Under the pieces are notes generated by a model. The model made no database searches and was not told where the DNA came from. It saw nothing but the letters and a program-made list of their open reading frames with translations. A stretch of 64,000 nt of DNA from Enterococcus florum. Lineage in GTDB: Bacteria > Bacillota > Bacilli > Lactobacillales > Enterococcaceae. Of the stretch, positions 1 through 8,300 are shown piece after piece; the stretch's first letter is position 1, and every line of letters starts with the position of its first letter. The position numbers and the translations under genes are program-made. The stretch lies in NCBI RefSeq assembly GCF_004309355.1, contig NZ_BJCC01000008.1, positions 1-64,000 on the forward strand, in the 5' to 3' direction.

Positions 1-52
1 AAAAGAAAAAACTGTAGACAGCATCCATAAAATGGACTTTGTCTACAGTCTG
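1..52. mobile_element. right end of a second IS1182-family copy
   Basis: These 52 bases are identical to positions 2003-2054, the right terminus of the intact insertion sequence at 518-2054. They end in the same terminal repeat, TTTGTCTACAGTCTG. The rest of this copy lies outside the window. The end also folds on itself, ACTGTAGACA pairing with TGTCTACAGT. Confidence 0.9.
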
Positions 53-76
53 AGCCATCTCATTGCTGAGATGGCT
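53..76. repeat. palindrome abutting the IS end
   Basis: AGCCATCTCA, four bases, TGAGATGGCT: a perfect 10-bp inverted repeat that starts at the first base outside the IS. It matches the pattern at the other two IS ends in the window, which also adjoin palindromes. No T-run follows it on the + strand. Confidence 0.75.
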
Positions 77-154
77 ATCGTTCATTTTGAGGCAAATCAT
101 TTAACAAGCCTTCAAAAAGTAGTTATACTATGGACTACTAAAGGAGGAATCAGC

Positions 155-490
155 ATGAACATACGTGTATCAGAAAGTGCTGCAACGGCGCTTAAAACAA
201 AACTTAACAGTTCTTCATTCATTCTTGCCTTAAATGACGGGTCCAATCAATTTTCCACGGTCGGCGGCTCCTGTGCTATCGGAGACAAATTCCAAATCTT
301 CGCTACCGATGGTCCAAAAGACAATTACACAGAAAAGCTGGCTGGCAAGCCCTTTGAGATCTATATCTCTGATGGCGAAAAGCTGTTTCTTGGCGAAGAG
401 GTTCTGATCGATTTCAATCAACGATTGAACAGCTTTGTTTTAAAAAACGAAAGCGGCATCCTCGACAACAATATTTTAGTCAAAGCATAA
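155..490 (+). CDS. iron-sulfur cluster biosynthesis family protein (HesB/IscA-like fold)
   Basis: A 111-residue protein. The ATG at 155 was chosen because AGGAGG lies about 6 bases upstream; the open frame extends further 5' but without a ribosome site. It resembles the short Fe-S_biosyn (HesB-like) proteins of lactic acid bacteria: an N-terminal MNIRVSESAA strand/helix, a central GGSCAIGDKF segment and a C-terminal region of beta character. The conserved C-terminal CxC of true A-type carriers is absent, as is common in this Lactobacillales branch, so a role in Fe-S assembly is by family only. Its terminator was split by the downstream insertion sequence. Confidence 0.6.
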   Translation: MNIRVSESAATALKTKLNSSSFILALNDGSNQFSTVGGSCAIGDKFQIFATDGPKDNYTEKLAGKPFEIYISDGEKLFLGEEVLIDFNQRLNSFVLKNESGILDNNILVKA

Positions 491-495
491 GTACA

Positions 496-517
496 AGTCC
501 TCTTGAAAAAGAGGGCT
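496..517. repeat. left target-site duplication of the IS (22 bp, palindromic)
   Basis: The 22 bases 496-517 are repeated exactly at 2055-2076, on the two sides of the IS. The duplicated segment is itself a hairpin (AGTCCTCTT, loop, AAGAGGGCT) and is the stem of the transcription terminator of the preceding gene. Confidence 0.9.
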
Positions 518-2054
518 CAGACTGTAGACAAAAGACGTTCAAAACTCGTAATTTGAGTATTGAACGTCTTTTTAGCTGATTTCTTTCGAAATTTAGGACA
601 AAAAAATAAAGGCTCTTTGCCTTTTTATAGCCAAGTGGCTAATTTCTTTAAATTCATTGCAGCAAACACCAGCATCGTATGCGTCGCAACTTTTTCCAAG
701 CCTCGATACTTGGTCCAACGCATCCCATGCTTTTCTTTTGCATCCGCAAATATTCGTTCAATCGTCTCTTTTCGTTTTTTATAAACGGCCTTATTCAAAT
801 CTGTCAGACGAAGATGTTCCACTTCATCCATTAAATCTCCCCAAACATGTCTCGTAATGACTCGTTGGTGGTTTTTACTTTCCGTACATGTCTTTAACAG
901 CGGACAGTTCACACATTCTTTTGGATTGGATTTGTATTCTCGGTACCCTTCTCGAGTGACCGTTGAAAAATCGAGCAGTTGATCCTTCGGACAAATATAA
1001 CAATCATAATACTCATCGTAAAGAAACTCATTTTTTGATAACAAGCCCTTTTTCCCTTTAGTCCTAGTATAAGGCAAACAAGGGCGAAGGTTCAAATGAG
1101 TCAAAAAGTGAACAAATTTAGGTGTCTTATAGCCAGCATCAGCAACCACTCGTTTGATTCCAGGAAAAAGACTCTTCGATTGTTTGACGAGTTGAAAGGC
1201 AACTTGACTGTCATGAATATTTCCAGGAGTTACTATCGTGCTGAGAACAAACCCGTTGTCGTCGCATGAAGTATGGGCGGAATAAGCAAATTGTTTCTCT
1301 CGTTCACCTTTGACGTAGTAGCCGCTTTCTGGATCGGTTTTACTTATTTTTCTTTCTTTCAGCTTCACTTCCTTTTCTAAGTCCAAAGTAAAAGGGCGTT
1401 TTCCGGCTTCGATTCGTTGACGATTGATCTCATCTTCTAATTCATCTTGATAGGCTTTCGCTTCGTCATGGGTCATTTCCTTTGTGAACTTATGCTTATT
1501 AGCATTGGCTTTAATGTGAGTCGAATCAAGGTACAAATTATCCTCTGTCACAAAACCGGCTTTGACTGCTTGTTCCAAAATATAAGCAAAAATATCCTCA
1601 AACAATGTGATTTCTCTAAACCGTCGCACATAATTTTTCCCGAAGGTTGAAAAATGGGGAATTTTTTCTTCGAAGGAATAGCCTAAGAACCAGCGATAAG
1701 CAACGTTGGTATCTACCTCCTTGATCGTTTGCCGCATGGAACGAATTCCGAATAAATATTGGATAAACACTAATTTGATCAAAATGACTGGATCAACACT
1801 TGGTCGCCCTAAATCAGAGTAAGTGGCTTCGACGATTGGATAAATAAAATTAAAATCAAGCGCGGCATCGATCTTTCGAACGAGATGATCTTTGGGAACA
1901 AGATCATCAATCGTGAGCATCGCGAATTGATTTCTGCCGTTCGTATTGTTTTTGGACATCATAAAACACCACTCCTTGTATTCGATTTCATAAATCCATT
2001 ATAAAAGAAAAAACTGTAGACAGCATCCATAAAATGGACTTTGTCTACAGTCTG
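518..2054. mobile_element. complete IS1182-family insertion sequence, 1537 bp
   Basis: Terminal inverted repeats are CAGACTGTAGACAAA at the left and its exact complement at the right (15 bp). The element carries one transposase gene on the minus strand and is flanked by a 22-bp duplication of a terminator hairpin. An internal hairpin near the left end (531-575, AAAGACGTTCAA pairing with TTGAACGTCTTT and followed by Ts) may act as a terminator on the + strand. All features look intact, so the element may be active. Confidence 0.92.
625..1962 (-). CDS. IS1182-family transposase
   Basis: A 445-residue DDE transposase that moves the surrounding IS. The N-terminal part (about residues 15-115) has the DUF772-type region with LVPKDHLVRKID and GRPSVDPVILIKLV. 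The catalytic core contains YLDSTHIKANANKHKF (first acidic residue), VVADAGYKTPKF (second) and a C-terminal KRKETIERIFADAKEKHGMR (glutamate). A zinc-binding-like cysteine cluster (CPKD, CVNCPLLKTC) lies between. The length is normal for the family and no frameshift is seen. Initiation may be at either of the first two Met codons. Confidence 0.93.
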   Translation of the reverse strand: MMSKNNTNGRNQFAMLTIDDLVPKDHLVRKIDAALDFNFIYPIVEATYSDLGRPSVDPVILIKLVFIQYLFGIRSMRQTIKEVDTNVAYRWFLGYSFEEKIPHFSTFGKNYVRRFREITLFEDIFAYILEQAVKAGFVTEDNLYLDSTHIKANANKHKFTKEMTHDEAKAYQDELEDEINRQRIEAGKRPFTLDLEKEVKLKERKISKTDPESGYYVKGEREKQFAYSAHTSCDDNGFVLSTIVTPGNIHDSQVAFQLVKQSKSLFPGIKRVVADAGYKTPKFVHFLTHLNLRPCLPYTRTKGKKGLLSKNEFLYDEYYDCYICPKDQLLDFSTVTREGYREYKSNPKECVNCPLLKTCTESKNHQRVITRHVWGDLMDEVEHLRLTDLNKAVYKKRKETIERIFADAKEKHGMRWTKYRGLEKVATHTMLVFAAMNLKKLATWL

Positions 2055-2083
2055 AGTCCTCTTGAAAAAGAGGGCTTTTTTTG
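2055..2083 (+). terminator. terminator of the Fe-S protein gene, displaced by the IS
   Basis: The right copy of the 22-bp duplication keeps the original T-run (GGGCTTTTTTTG), while the left copy next to the Fe-S gene lost it. The hairpin is AGTCCTCTT paired with AAGAGGGCT. Confidence 0.75.
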
Positions 2084-2227
2084 TTGTCGCGTTTCATAAA
2101 AAGGCTTCCAATTAAATCGTTGACAGAAGATCAAAAACTTGATAAGTTGTTATTATAAAATGATTAAATTTTAAATTAAAAAGCATTAGGTTTATTCATT
2201 TTTATTAATATGACAATTGTTATATAA

Positions 2228-2284
2228 AAAAAGCCCGTGCTGGGAACACGGACCCAAGACCACTTTCTCGTCCTGACAATTTTA
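2228..2284 (-). ncRNA. possible short minus-strand RNA with its own terminator
   Basis: Read on the minus strand, an extended -10 (TGTTATAAT, about 2286-2294) precedes roughly 55 bases that end in a GC-rich hairpin (CCGTGTTCCCAGCACGG) and seven Ts. There is no reading frame. It could equally be a leader hairpin of the downstream gene read from the other strand. No convincing -35 was found. Confidence 0.3.
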
Positions 2285-2311
2285 TTATAACAGAGAAAGA
2301 AGGAAGAAAAA

Positions 2312-3058
2312 ATGGGAAAGAAAAAAGTAGTTGGGAATGATGGTAAGCAATATATCGTAAAAGAAAAGAAGCCTTTTTACAAAAAGATCTGGTTCTGGAT
2401 CGTGGTGATCCTTTTGATCGGCGGCGTTGGCAGTGGATTGACTGAAGAAGATACTGCTAAAGACACCGAACCTGATATCGACCAGCTAGGAGAACCCGAC
2501 AAAGACGATGCGACTCTATTGGATGAGCCTACAGATGAGCCAAAAACCGAGACATCCACACCAGAAAGGACCTCTCCAGCCCAAACAGAAGATAACTCGC
2601 TGCCTACCGAACACCGGTCCGCTCTGAAAAAGGCTGAATCTTACGCCAAAACCATGAAGATGTCCAAGCAAGGTGTCTACGATCAATTGACCTCCGAGTA
2701 TGGCGAACAATTTTCTGCGGAAGCCGCCCAGTACGCTATCGAAAATCTCTCGATCGACTGGAACAAAAATGCGCTGGCTTCGGCCGAATCCTATGCCAAA
2801 ACCATGAAAATGTCTAAAGCAGGTATTTACGAGCAGCTGATTTCAGAACATGGGGAGCAATTCACTCCGGAGGAAGCCCAATATGCCATCGAAAATGTTG
2901 CCGCCGACTGGAATAAAAATGCGCTGGAAACTGCAAAAAATTATCAAGACACCATGTCCATGTCTCCTGAAGCGATTCGGGACCAGCTGACCTCGGACTA
3001 CGGTGAAAAATTTACCCCAGAAGAAGCCGAGTACGCTATACAAAACTTGAATAATTGA
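2312..3058 (+). CDS. membrane-anchored protein with three Ltp repeats
   Basis: A 248-residue surface protein of unknown function. A lysine-rich N-terminus is followed by one transmembrane helix at about residues 26-43. An acidic Thr/Pro/Glu-rich linker (about 45-100) follows. Then come three near-identical repeats of about 48 residues, each with YAKTMKMSKxGxYxQL, a YGEQFxxExAQYAIEN unit and often DWNKNAL. These are Ltp-type (PF07553-like) repeats, known from phage-encoded superinfection-exclusion lipoproteins and from host surface proteins. There is no lipobox here; anchoring is by the helix. The ribosome site GAAGGAAG lies just upstream of the ATG. Confidence 0.8.
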   Translation: MGKKKVVGNDGKQYIVKEKKPFYKKIWFWIVVILLIGGVGSGLTEEDTAKDTEPDIDQLGEPDKDDATLLDEPTDEPKTETSTPERTSPAQTEDNSLPTEHRSALKKAESYAKTMKMSKQGVYDQLTSEYGEQFSAEAAQYAIENLSIDWNKNALASAESYAKTMKMSKAGIYEQLISEHGEQFTPEEAQYAIENVAADWNKNALETAKNYQDTMSMSPEAIRDQLTSDYGEKFTPEEAEYAIQNLNN

Positions 3059-3069
3059 TCATTCCTCGT

Positions 3070-3107
3070 CATCGCTCGTCAAACGAGTGATGATTTTTAT
3101 TTTTTTA
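3070..3107 (+). terminator. terminator of the Ltp-repeat gene
   Basis: CATCGCTCGT pairs with ACGAGTGATG over a 3-base loop, followed by a T-rich tract. Confidence 0.85.
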
Positions 3108-3151
3108 AGCATATTCTTTGTGATTAAACCAACAATACGATAGACTAATAA

Positions 3152-3214
3152 CGTGGACTACCCCACCACATTTTCCTCTGTGCCGATCACTTAGTGGTCG
3201 GCCTTTCTTTTTTT
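3152..3214 (+). ncRNA. candidate small RNA of about 60 nt
   Basis: A promoter-like pair, TTGTGA and TAGACT spaced 17 bp (about 3118-3146), precedes a gene-free stretch that ends in a strong terminator: GCCGATCAC, TTA, GTGGTCGGC, then Ts. The RNA would also contain a GTGG...CCAC hairpin. No frame of useful length is present. It could be an orphan terminator or attenuator instead. Confidence 0.35.
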
Positions 3215-3304
3215 AAGTTATCAAATCTATTCCTTCTTACTGAAAAGATCGTCCATTTTTATAGCTCTTATGCTATACTAATCACAAAAATAGGAGGGCT
3301 TTCA

Positions 3305-3463
3305 ATGCAATTCAAACACATTTTACTTTTTTCAATCAAAGACTTTAATAATAACAAGGAAAAAGATGGCTATTTCCCCCACGATGGTACTGTGATCAAC
3401 GTTGTAGTTAACGCAATGTCAGGCTTAAATGCTGTGGCTGTTGGTTTTACTAACAAAAGATAA
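3305..3463 (+). CDS. small hypothetical protein, 52 aa
   Basis: The ATG at 3305 follows a good ribosome site (TAGGAGGG, spacing about 7) and a -10 box TATACT about 30 bases upstream. The product is a 52-residue soluble-looking peptide (MQFKHILLFSIKDFNNNKEK...). I do not recognise it. It may be a genuine small protein or the 5' end of a decayed gene. Confidence 0.5.
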   Translation: MQFKHILLFSIKDFNNNKEKDGYFPHDGTVINVVVNAMSGLNAVAVGFTNKR

Positions 3464-3741
3464 CACATGCGATCACATGTACTTTCGGCACAATTACCTA
3501 TTTCAACTACGATACTTTTCTTAGTATAATAAAAGGAGTAAGAAGCTCGGTGGTTTGCGATGAAGGATGTGTATGCACACCTGCAGTCTTTCCTGGCTGA
3601 CCACAGATCGTTCCCCCAATGATAGTCTGTTGAAAAGACAAAACTTTCCTGATTTGGTTTATTTTACGATCATTCGGTTGCTGTTTAGCGGTACTTTCGT
3701 CTTTGTCTTTCTGTTGACCCGATAGAAAAGAGGAGTTTTCC
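3464..3741. other. gene-poor stretch with a promoter
   Basis: A TATAAT box at 3525-3530 precedes an AAAGGAG motif. Two very short frames are possible: a 20-residue one starting with ATG at 3560, and one ending at 3724 whose last 25 residues look membrane-spanning. Neither has enough support to be called a gene. The stretch may simply be the leader of the membrane protein at 3742. Confidence 0.4.
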
Positions 3742-3999
3742 ATGGAACAAGTTGCTTATGTAGGAATTATGATCACAGGAGTCATGCTGTTGATGGCCAT
3801 TCTCATGAAACAAACTAATGGCCTCTTTTGGGCTCGTTTTCCTCATGAATTCATTAGGGACTTACATGATCCGCGTTTTAAGGATGAACGTCGCATCGGC
3901 AAAATGTATTGCCATTTTACTTTCACGTATATTTCGCCCTTCTTTCTAGGATTTTTGGTGATTTTAATCATCTCTTTTGTAATGGACCATTTTTTATAG
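3742..3999 (+). CDS. small membrane protein, 85 aa
   Basis: An 85-residue protein with two predicted transmembrane helices (about residues 4-22 and 62-82) separated by a charged loop containing PHEFIRDLHDPRFKDERR. The ribosome site GAGGAG lies about 8 bases before the ATG. I recognise no family. The positive charge between the helices suggests that the loop is cytoplasmic. It is followed by a terminator shared with the convergent acetyltransferase gene. Confidence 0.6.
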   Translation: MEQVAYVGIMITGVMLLMAILMKQTNGLFWARFPHEFIRDLHDPRFKDERRIGKMYCHFTFTYISPFFLGFLVILIISFVMDHFL

Positions 4000-4052
4000 A
4001 CACTCTTATCTTACAAACGTGTGAGGATAAAGGAAGGTTTCTGACAGACAAA

Positions 4053-4088
4053 AAAAGACTGCGAATTGTTTATCCGCGGTCTTTTTTG
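4053..4088. terminator. bidirectional terminator
   Basis: The stem AAGACTGCG / CGCGGTCTT is flanked by A-run and T-run, so it can serve both the + strand membrane protein and the minus-strand acetyltransferase. Confidence 0.8.
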
Positions 4089-4145
4089 CATTCTTTAAGC
4101 ATCCTCTATTCGTATCATTTTCTTCCTATATTTTCGCCAAATCAT

Positions 4146-4964
4146 CTAAATCAATTCTATCCGATAATAATCGAACACTACTTTATCTTGAAAGCCTAAT
4201 GATTGATAAAGCTGATGGGCCCTGTGATTGGTCGTCGCTACTTCCAAATAAATTTGCTCCGGTTTTTTTGTTAAAATCTCTTGAATCGCCGTTGACAAAA
4301 CAGTACGTCCAATTCCCTGCCCTCGATGTTCTGGGTTTACCACCAAGCCATAGATTCCAAAACGTCCGTCTACTTGATCTACTCTCAAGCAAGCCAAAAG
4401 CTCTTCCCCCTCTTTGTACAGCAGCGTATGTTCTAAATCATCGGCACTAAGACTGTAATCTGCCCCTTCATTCATAAAACGAGCAATTTCTTCCGCCTGA
4501 TCCAGAGTCCCTTTCTCGAACTGTACAGTAGATAAAGCCTTTTGTTTGAAGTATTCCTGCTCCAGCTCCATATAGGCCTCAGAACAATCATAGCGGCACT
4601 CCGCTTGTTCCATAATTTCAACAAGCTTCTTATACTGATGATCCACGATCAACAGACACTGCTCGATCTGCCGATCCTGACAATACTTGCGCAGGTCATT
4701 CACCATTTGAAAAGAGTCTTCTCCTTCCAAAAGCAGCAGCGTTGCTTCAAGCTCTCGCGGTGCAAAGGTGGATAACCAAGCATACCCAACAAGTCGTTTT
4801 TTTCGCCAAAGCAGCAAATGATGACTCGACTGCTCCTCAGAATCCAAATAATTCAGGTCCAATTTATGCGCAATCCCGTTTTCTTCGATCTTAAAGCGTA
4901 ATTCTTGCACTGCCTGCTTCTCCTCTGCGCTCAGTTTTTCTGTAAAATATCGATTCTCTATCAC
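4146..4964 (-). CDS. GNAT-family N-acetyltransferase (two-domain)
   Basis: About 272 residues with a degenerate N-terminal GNAT-like half and a canonical C-terminal half. The C-terminal half has the acetyl-CoA loop in VNPEHRGQGIGRTVL and a closing ATTNHRAHQLYQSLGF motif, as in RimI-like enzymes. It transfers an acetyl group to an unknown amine. The GTG at 4964 was preferred over the ATG at 4997 because AAAGGAGA precedes it by 6 bases. The stop lies near a terminator shared with the convergent gene. Confidence 0.75.
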   Translation of the reverse strand: MIENRYFTEKLSAEEKQAVQELRFKIEENGIAHKLDLNYLDSEEQSSHHLLLWRKKRLVGYAWLSTFAPRELEATLLLLEGEDSFQMVNDLRKYCQDRQIEQCLLIVDHQYKKLVEIMEQAECRYDCSEAYMELEQEYFKQKALSTVQFEKGTLDQAEEIARFMNEGADYSLSADDLEHTLLYKEGEELLACLRVDQVDGRFGIYGLVVNPEHRGQGIGRTVLSTAIQEILTKKPEQIYLEVATTNHRAHQLYQSLGFQDKVVFDYYRIELI

Positions 4965-5338
4965 ACGATTTCTCCTTTTTATCTGATGAACTTTCATTTC
5001 TACTGGAATTCCCCTACACGCTCTTTCACTTTAGTATAAAGAAATCTTTATTGGTTTGCTAGATGGACCAACCGTTATGTATTGCTAGAAAAATCCAAGC
5101 TCGAAAGATCCCTCGATAATCACTGTTTCCTTTCAGTATTCTAGAATAAACTCATCTCAAGAAAATACCCAAATCATTGAAGTAATAACTGAACACACCT
5201 TTGCTCTTAACTAATGAACCGTTCACTGTATATAACAATAAAAAATTGTTTATATTTACAGATAGAAGATTTTAGTGAAGCAAACACTCTCATCTGATCA
5301 CATAAAAAACCTGCCATGCTGAACATGACAGGAATGAT
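4965..5338. other. intergenic region, no gene seen
   Basis: About 370 bases that are AT-rich and full of stops. The only clear signal is the terminator of the downstream minus-strand antiporter gene near 5310-5332 (CCTGCCATG / CATGACAGG). Confidence 0.6.
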
Positions 5339-6493
5339 CTATTTGAAATAAAGCCTTCTCGTGAAGTATTTCAATAAGAATGGTGAGGATAAGGTGGTGA
5401 ACAAAATCACCAAGATGATCGATGAGTAATAGTTTCCTGTGACCAGATGAGTCTGAAAGCCTAATTGAACGATGATCAACGCCATCTCGCCGCGGGAAAT
5501 CATCCCGGAACCGACCATCAGGCTGCTTTGTCTGCCGAAGCCGGAGAGTCTGCTGCCGATAAATCCACCAGCCAGCTTTGAAATAATCGCAATGATGGTA
5601 AAAAAGAGAATAAACACGATTTGCCTGCTGAGTGCATCGAAGGTTACTTCAAGCCCAATGCTGATAAAGAAAACTGGAATAAAGACCGCATAGCCAATCG
5701 CTTCGATGTTGTACCGTACATCCTTCCAAACACTGGTTTGACCGATCGCTATCCCAGTCGAAAAGGCCCCGATGACCGAACTCAATCCGATAAAATCAGC
5801 CAGGTAAGACATACTCAAGCACAACGTCAGAGAAACAATAATCACGGAAGAGCGGGCGAATATTTTTTTACTTAAATTCATCAGATACGGCGCACCCCAA
5901 CGAATCAGAAAGAAAACAGCGATGAAAAAAAGGACTTGTGCGATCAAAAAGAATCCCAGTGGTTGTTCGACACCGCCGACGTCACCGCCCAATAAAGGGG
6001 TACACAAACTAATGATCAAAACGACTAGGATATCATCTACCACCGCAGCACCCAATATCGTCGAACCTTCCTTGGTTTTAACCACATTCAGCTCTTTTAA
6101 TACCTCCACCGAGATACTGACCGATGTCGCCGCTAAGATTAATCCAATGAAAAAAGACTGATTTATCGGTACGCCAAAAAGACCTCCGCCTCCTGTACCC
6201 AATACCAAGGGAAACAAGATCCCCAGCAAAGCAACAAAGACTCCTGGTTTAAAATACTTTCGTAATAAGGGGAGATTGCTTTCGATCCCGGCTAGAAACA
6301 TCAATAAAATGACGCCAATCTCCGAAAAATCCTTCACCAAAATATCCGGGTGAACGATTTTCAAGCCACCATTTCCCAGCAAGATCCCCACGAGTAATTG
6401 CCCGATCACCATGGGTATCCCCATTCTTCGAGAAAAGTGGCTTGCTACGGTAACACTGACCAAAATCAGACACAACACACCAATAAAATCCAT
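5339..6493 (-). CDS. napA: Na+/H+ antiporter, CPA2/NapA type
   Basis: A 384-residue integral membrane protein with about 11-12 helices, matching the length of Enterococcus hirae NapA. It exchanges sodium for protons across the cell membrane. The ion-binding aspartate pair is visible in GAAVVDDILVVLI (middle of the protein), and the N-terminus has MGIPMVIGQLLVGILLGNGG, typical of CPA2 antiporters. Start: ATG at 6493 with GGAGGAG upstream. No KTN/TrkA regulatory domain is fused to it. The gene is monocistronic. The symbol is by resemblance. Confidence 0.8.
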   Translation of the reverse strand: MDFIGVLCLILVSVTVASHFSRRMGIPMVIGQLLVGILLGNGGLKIVHPDILVKDFSEIGVILLMFLAGIESNLPLLRKYFKPGVFVALLGILFPLVLGTGGGGLFGVPINQSFFIGLILAATSVSISVEVLKELNVVKTKEGSTILGAAVVDDILVVLIISLCTPLLGGDVGGVEQPLGFFLIAQVLFFIAVFFLIRWGAPYLMNLSKKIFARSSVIIVSLTLCLSMSYLADFIGLSSVIGAFSTGIAIGQTSVWKDVRYNIEAIGYAVFIPVFFISIGLEVTFDALSRQIVFILFFTIIAIISKLAGGFIGSRLSGFGRQSSLMVGSGMISRGEMALIIVQLGFQTHLVTGNYYSSIILVILFTTLSSPFLLKYFTRRLYFK

Positions 6494-6793
6494 CTTATCT
6501 CCTCCACACTCGCAAACAAAAAAGTTAGCGTTAAGCCAATTGTATCCGTTTTCAAAAAGGAAGTCTATGGAAAAATAAGATTTATTAAAACACTTTTTAA
6601 AAAATGAGGGAGGTTAGGCTGCCGCTCATGAAACGATTCCTAAAGAAATAATCTGCAAATTATTGTGTTTCTTCATCCGCCCCTTCGCTAAAAATTAACA
6701 CTCTTTTTTTCCTGAAGCAGGAAGGAAAGAAAAGAGCCTTTCCCATCATATACTTTGAAGAGACCGATGTCGTCCTCCTACTCATCCAAATAC

Positions 6794-6919
6794 TCACCTT
6801 TTCCAAAGGCGGAGCCAAATTTCAAACCAAGTAATTGCGCCGATCGTGAATAGGATTAACCAAATGTATTGTGGGATTGCTCTGGAATATTCAAAATAGT
6901 ACAGACCAAAAAATGTTTA
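6794..6919 (-). pseudogene. possible remnant of a small membrane protein
   Basis: On the minus strand a 41-codon open stretch reads ...GLYYFEYSRAIPQYIWL... and continues through a hydrophobic helix to ITWFEIWLRLWKR before a stop. Its composition is that of a real membrane protein, but an in-frame stop lies immediately 5' and there is no start codon or ribosome site. I read it as the tail of a decayed gene. The rest of 6494-6984 shows no gene. Confidence 0.3.
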
Positions 6920-6984
6920 GATTCCAGATTATATCTATTTTTTTGCTGTTTTTCTGAAGTAGTATCCTTCGATTACTTCCACTA

Positions 6985-7018
6985 AAAAACCTTCTCACCC
7001 GTTCTGTGAGAAGGTTTT
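6985..7018. terminator. terminator hairpin
   Basis: AAAACCTTCTCAC pairs with GTGAGAAGGTTTT. It lies just downstream of the minus-strand lipoprotein gene (stop at 7041), which it most likely terminates. Confidence 0.8.
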
Positions 7019-7040
7019 GTTGGTTTGGTTAAGAAAAAAA

Positions 7041-8159
7041 TTATATGGCTGGAGCCGCGGTGACTTCATCCAGCAGCTTAACAAATTCGTCGTATTGCTC
7101 GTCAGTCAGCAAGGATTTGTTATTCTCCTTCAGCTGTTCTACCGATGCACTATCTAGCTGTCCGCCAATTTGGCGGATATTGTTCATTAACTCTTCGTAA
7201 TATTCATCTGTATCGTACCCTAGACCGTTCATAGCCTCCTGCGTCGCCTGTTCCGTCAGCTCGTCCAGCGTGATGGTATCATTCTTCTCTGGAATCTTGA
7301 CCGCTTTTCCTTTGTCTTTGCTTTGCGTATCAAAGGTCAATTGAAGATTGATTTTTTTCCCATCGTTTTCCGTAGTGGTCGAAATTTTCATCTTTTGAGT
7401 CTTCTTTTTCGGATTAATGGCTACTTTAACACTCATTTTTTCTGCATCCTCAAGTGTTTTTTTCATCTCAGCGACAGCTTCTTTTTGTTTTTTGCTGCCG
7501 TTCTCTTTTATATAATTACAGTAGCCCAGCAATTCTTTTTTCGTAAACGTATGTGTTAGAGTATCCTCTTTTTTGGCAAAAGAGTCTCCCTCTAAGGTCT
7601 CCACGTACTCTTTGAACAGTTTCTTGTCTGAGAAGCCCGTAGTTCCGATACTTCCCGAACCTTTTGATGGCAAGGTCTCTTCTAATTCTTCTTCATCCAT
7701 CAAAATGTACTTGTCCTTCAGCTGGTCATTCATCGCACCCCCGATGTTTTCCCCCGACAAGCTCCCCGCAAAATTCATCAGTGCTTGATAAAAATTACTG
7801 GAAACATAGGCTTTTTGGTTTTTTTGATCCAAGATCATCTCTAATGGAATCTTCTGTCCCAGCATGTCGATATCCATGTCCATCGCCAGAGCTTCCTTTT
7901 TCTTGTCAACAGAATAATCCCCGCTCATTTTCAATGCTTTCAATTGATTGGCGATCATATTGTACATCGCTGTTTCAGATGCATCTGCCGTGTTTTCCCC
8001 CGAAATCGTCAGATCATCAATCGCCATTGAGAATGTTCCCGCAGTTTGACCCGATTGACTTGCTAAAGCCTCCGAGAATTCTGTTTGAGGCTTTGCTCCG
8101 CAGCCGGATAAGCCAATCATCACCAACAATACTGCCCCCATTATCTTGCCCTTTTTCAT
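7041..8159 (-). CDS. hypothetical lipoprotein (LppX/LolA-like shape)
   Basis: 372 residues. The signal peptide MKKGKIMGAVLLVMIGLSGC ends in a lipobox, so the mature protein is lipid-anchored on the outer face of the membrane. The start at 8159 is set by AAAGGAGG immediately upstream; the frame is open further 5'. The body is rich in Lys, Asp and Glu, with alternating beta-type segments (KAYVSSNFYQALMNFAG, KKTQKMKISTTTENDGK) like the DUF6612/LppX-like lipoproteins of Firmicutes. The ligand is unknown. Confidence 0.7.
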   Translation of the reverse strand: MKKGKIMGAVLLVMIGLSGCGAKPQTEFSEALASQSGQTAGTFSMAIDDLTISGENTADASETAMYNMIANQLKALKMSGDYSVDKKKEALAMDMDIDMLGQKIPLEMILDQKNQKAYVSSNFYQALMNFAGSLSGENIGGAMNDQLKDKYILMDEEELEETLPSKGSGSIGTTGFSDKKLFKEYVETLEGDSFAKKEDTLTHTFTKKELLGYCNYIKENGSKKQKEAVAEMKKTLEDAEKMSVKVAINPKKKTQKMKISTTTENDGKKINLQLTFDTQSKDKGKAVKIPEKNDTITLDELTEQATQEAMNGLGYDTDEYYEELMNNIRQIGGQLDSASVEQLKENNKSLLTDEQYDEFVKLLDEVTAAPAI

Positions 8160-8300
8160 CTTTTGTCCTCCTTTTGATAGTTCTATCATATCAATGGACA
8201 GCCGTTGGAACAATCAAATATTGAAAAAAGGAATAAGTCCTCGCATTCACGAAAAAATTCATGTTTTTAGTAATTTTTCGGGTATTTCAATGTTTTGGGA

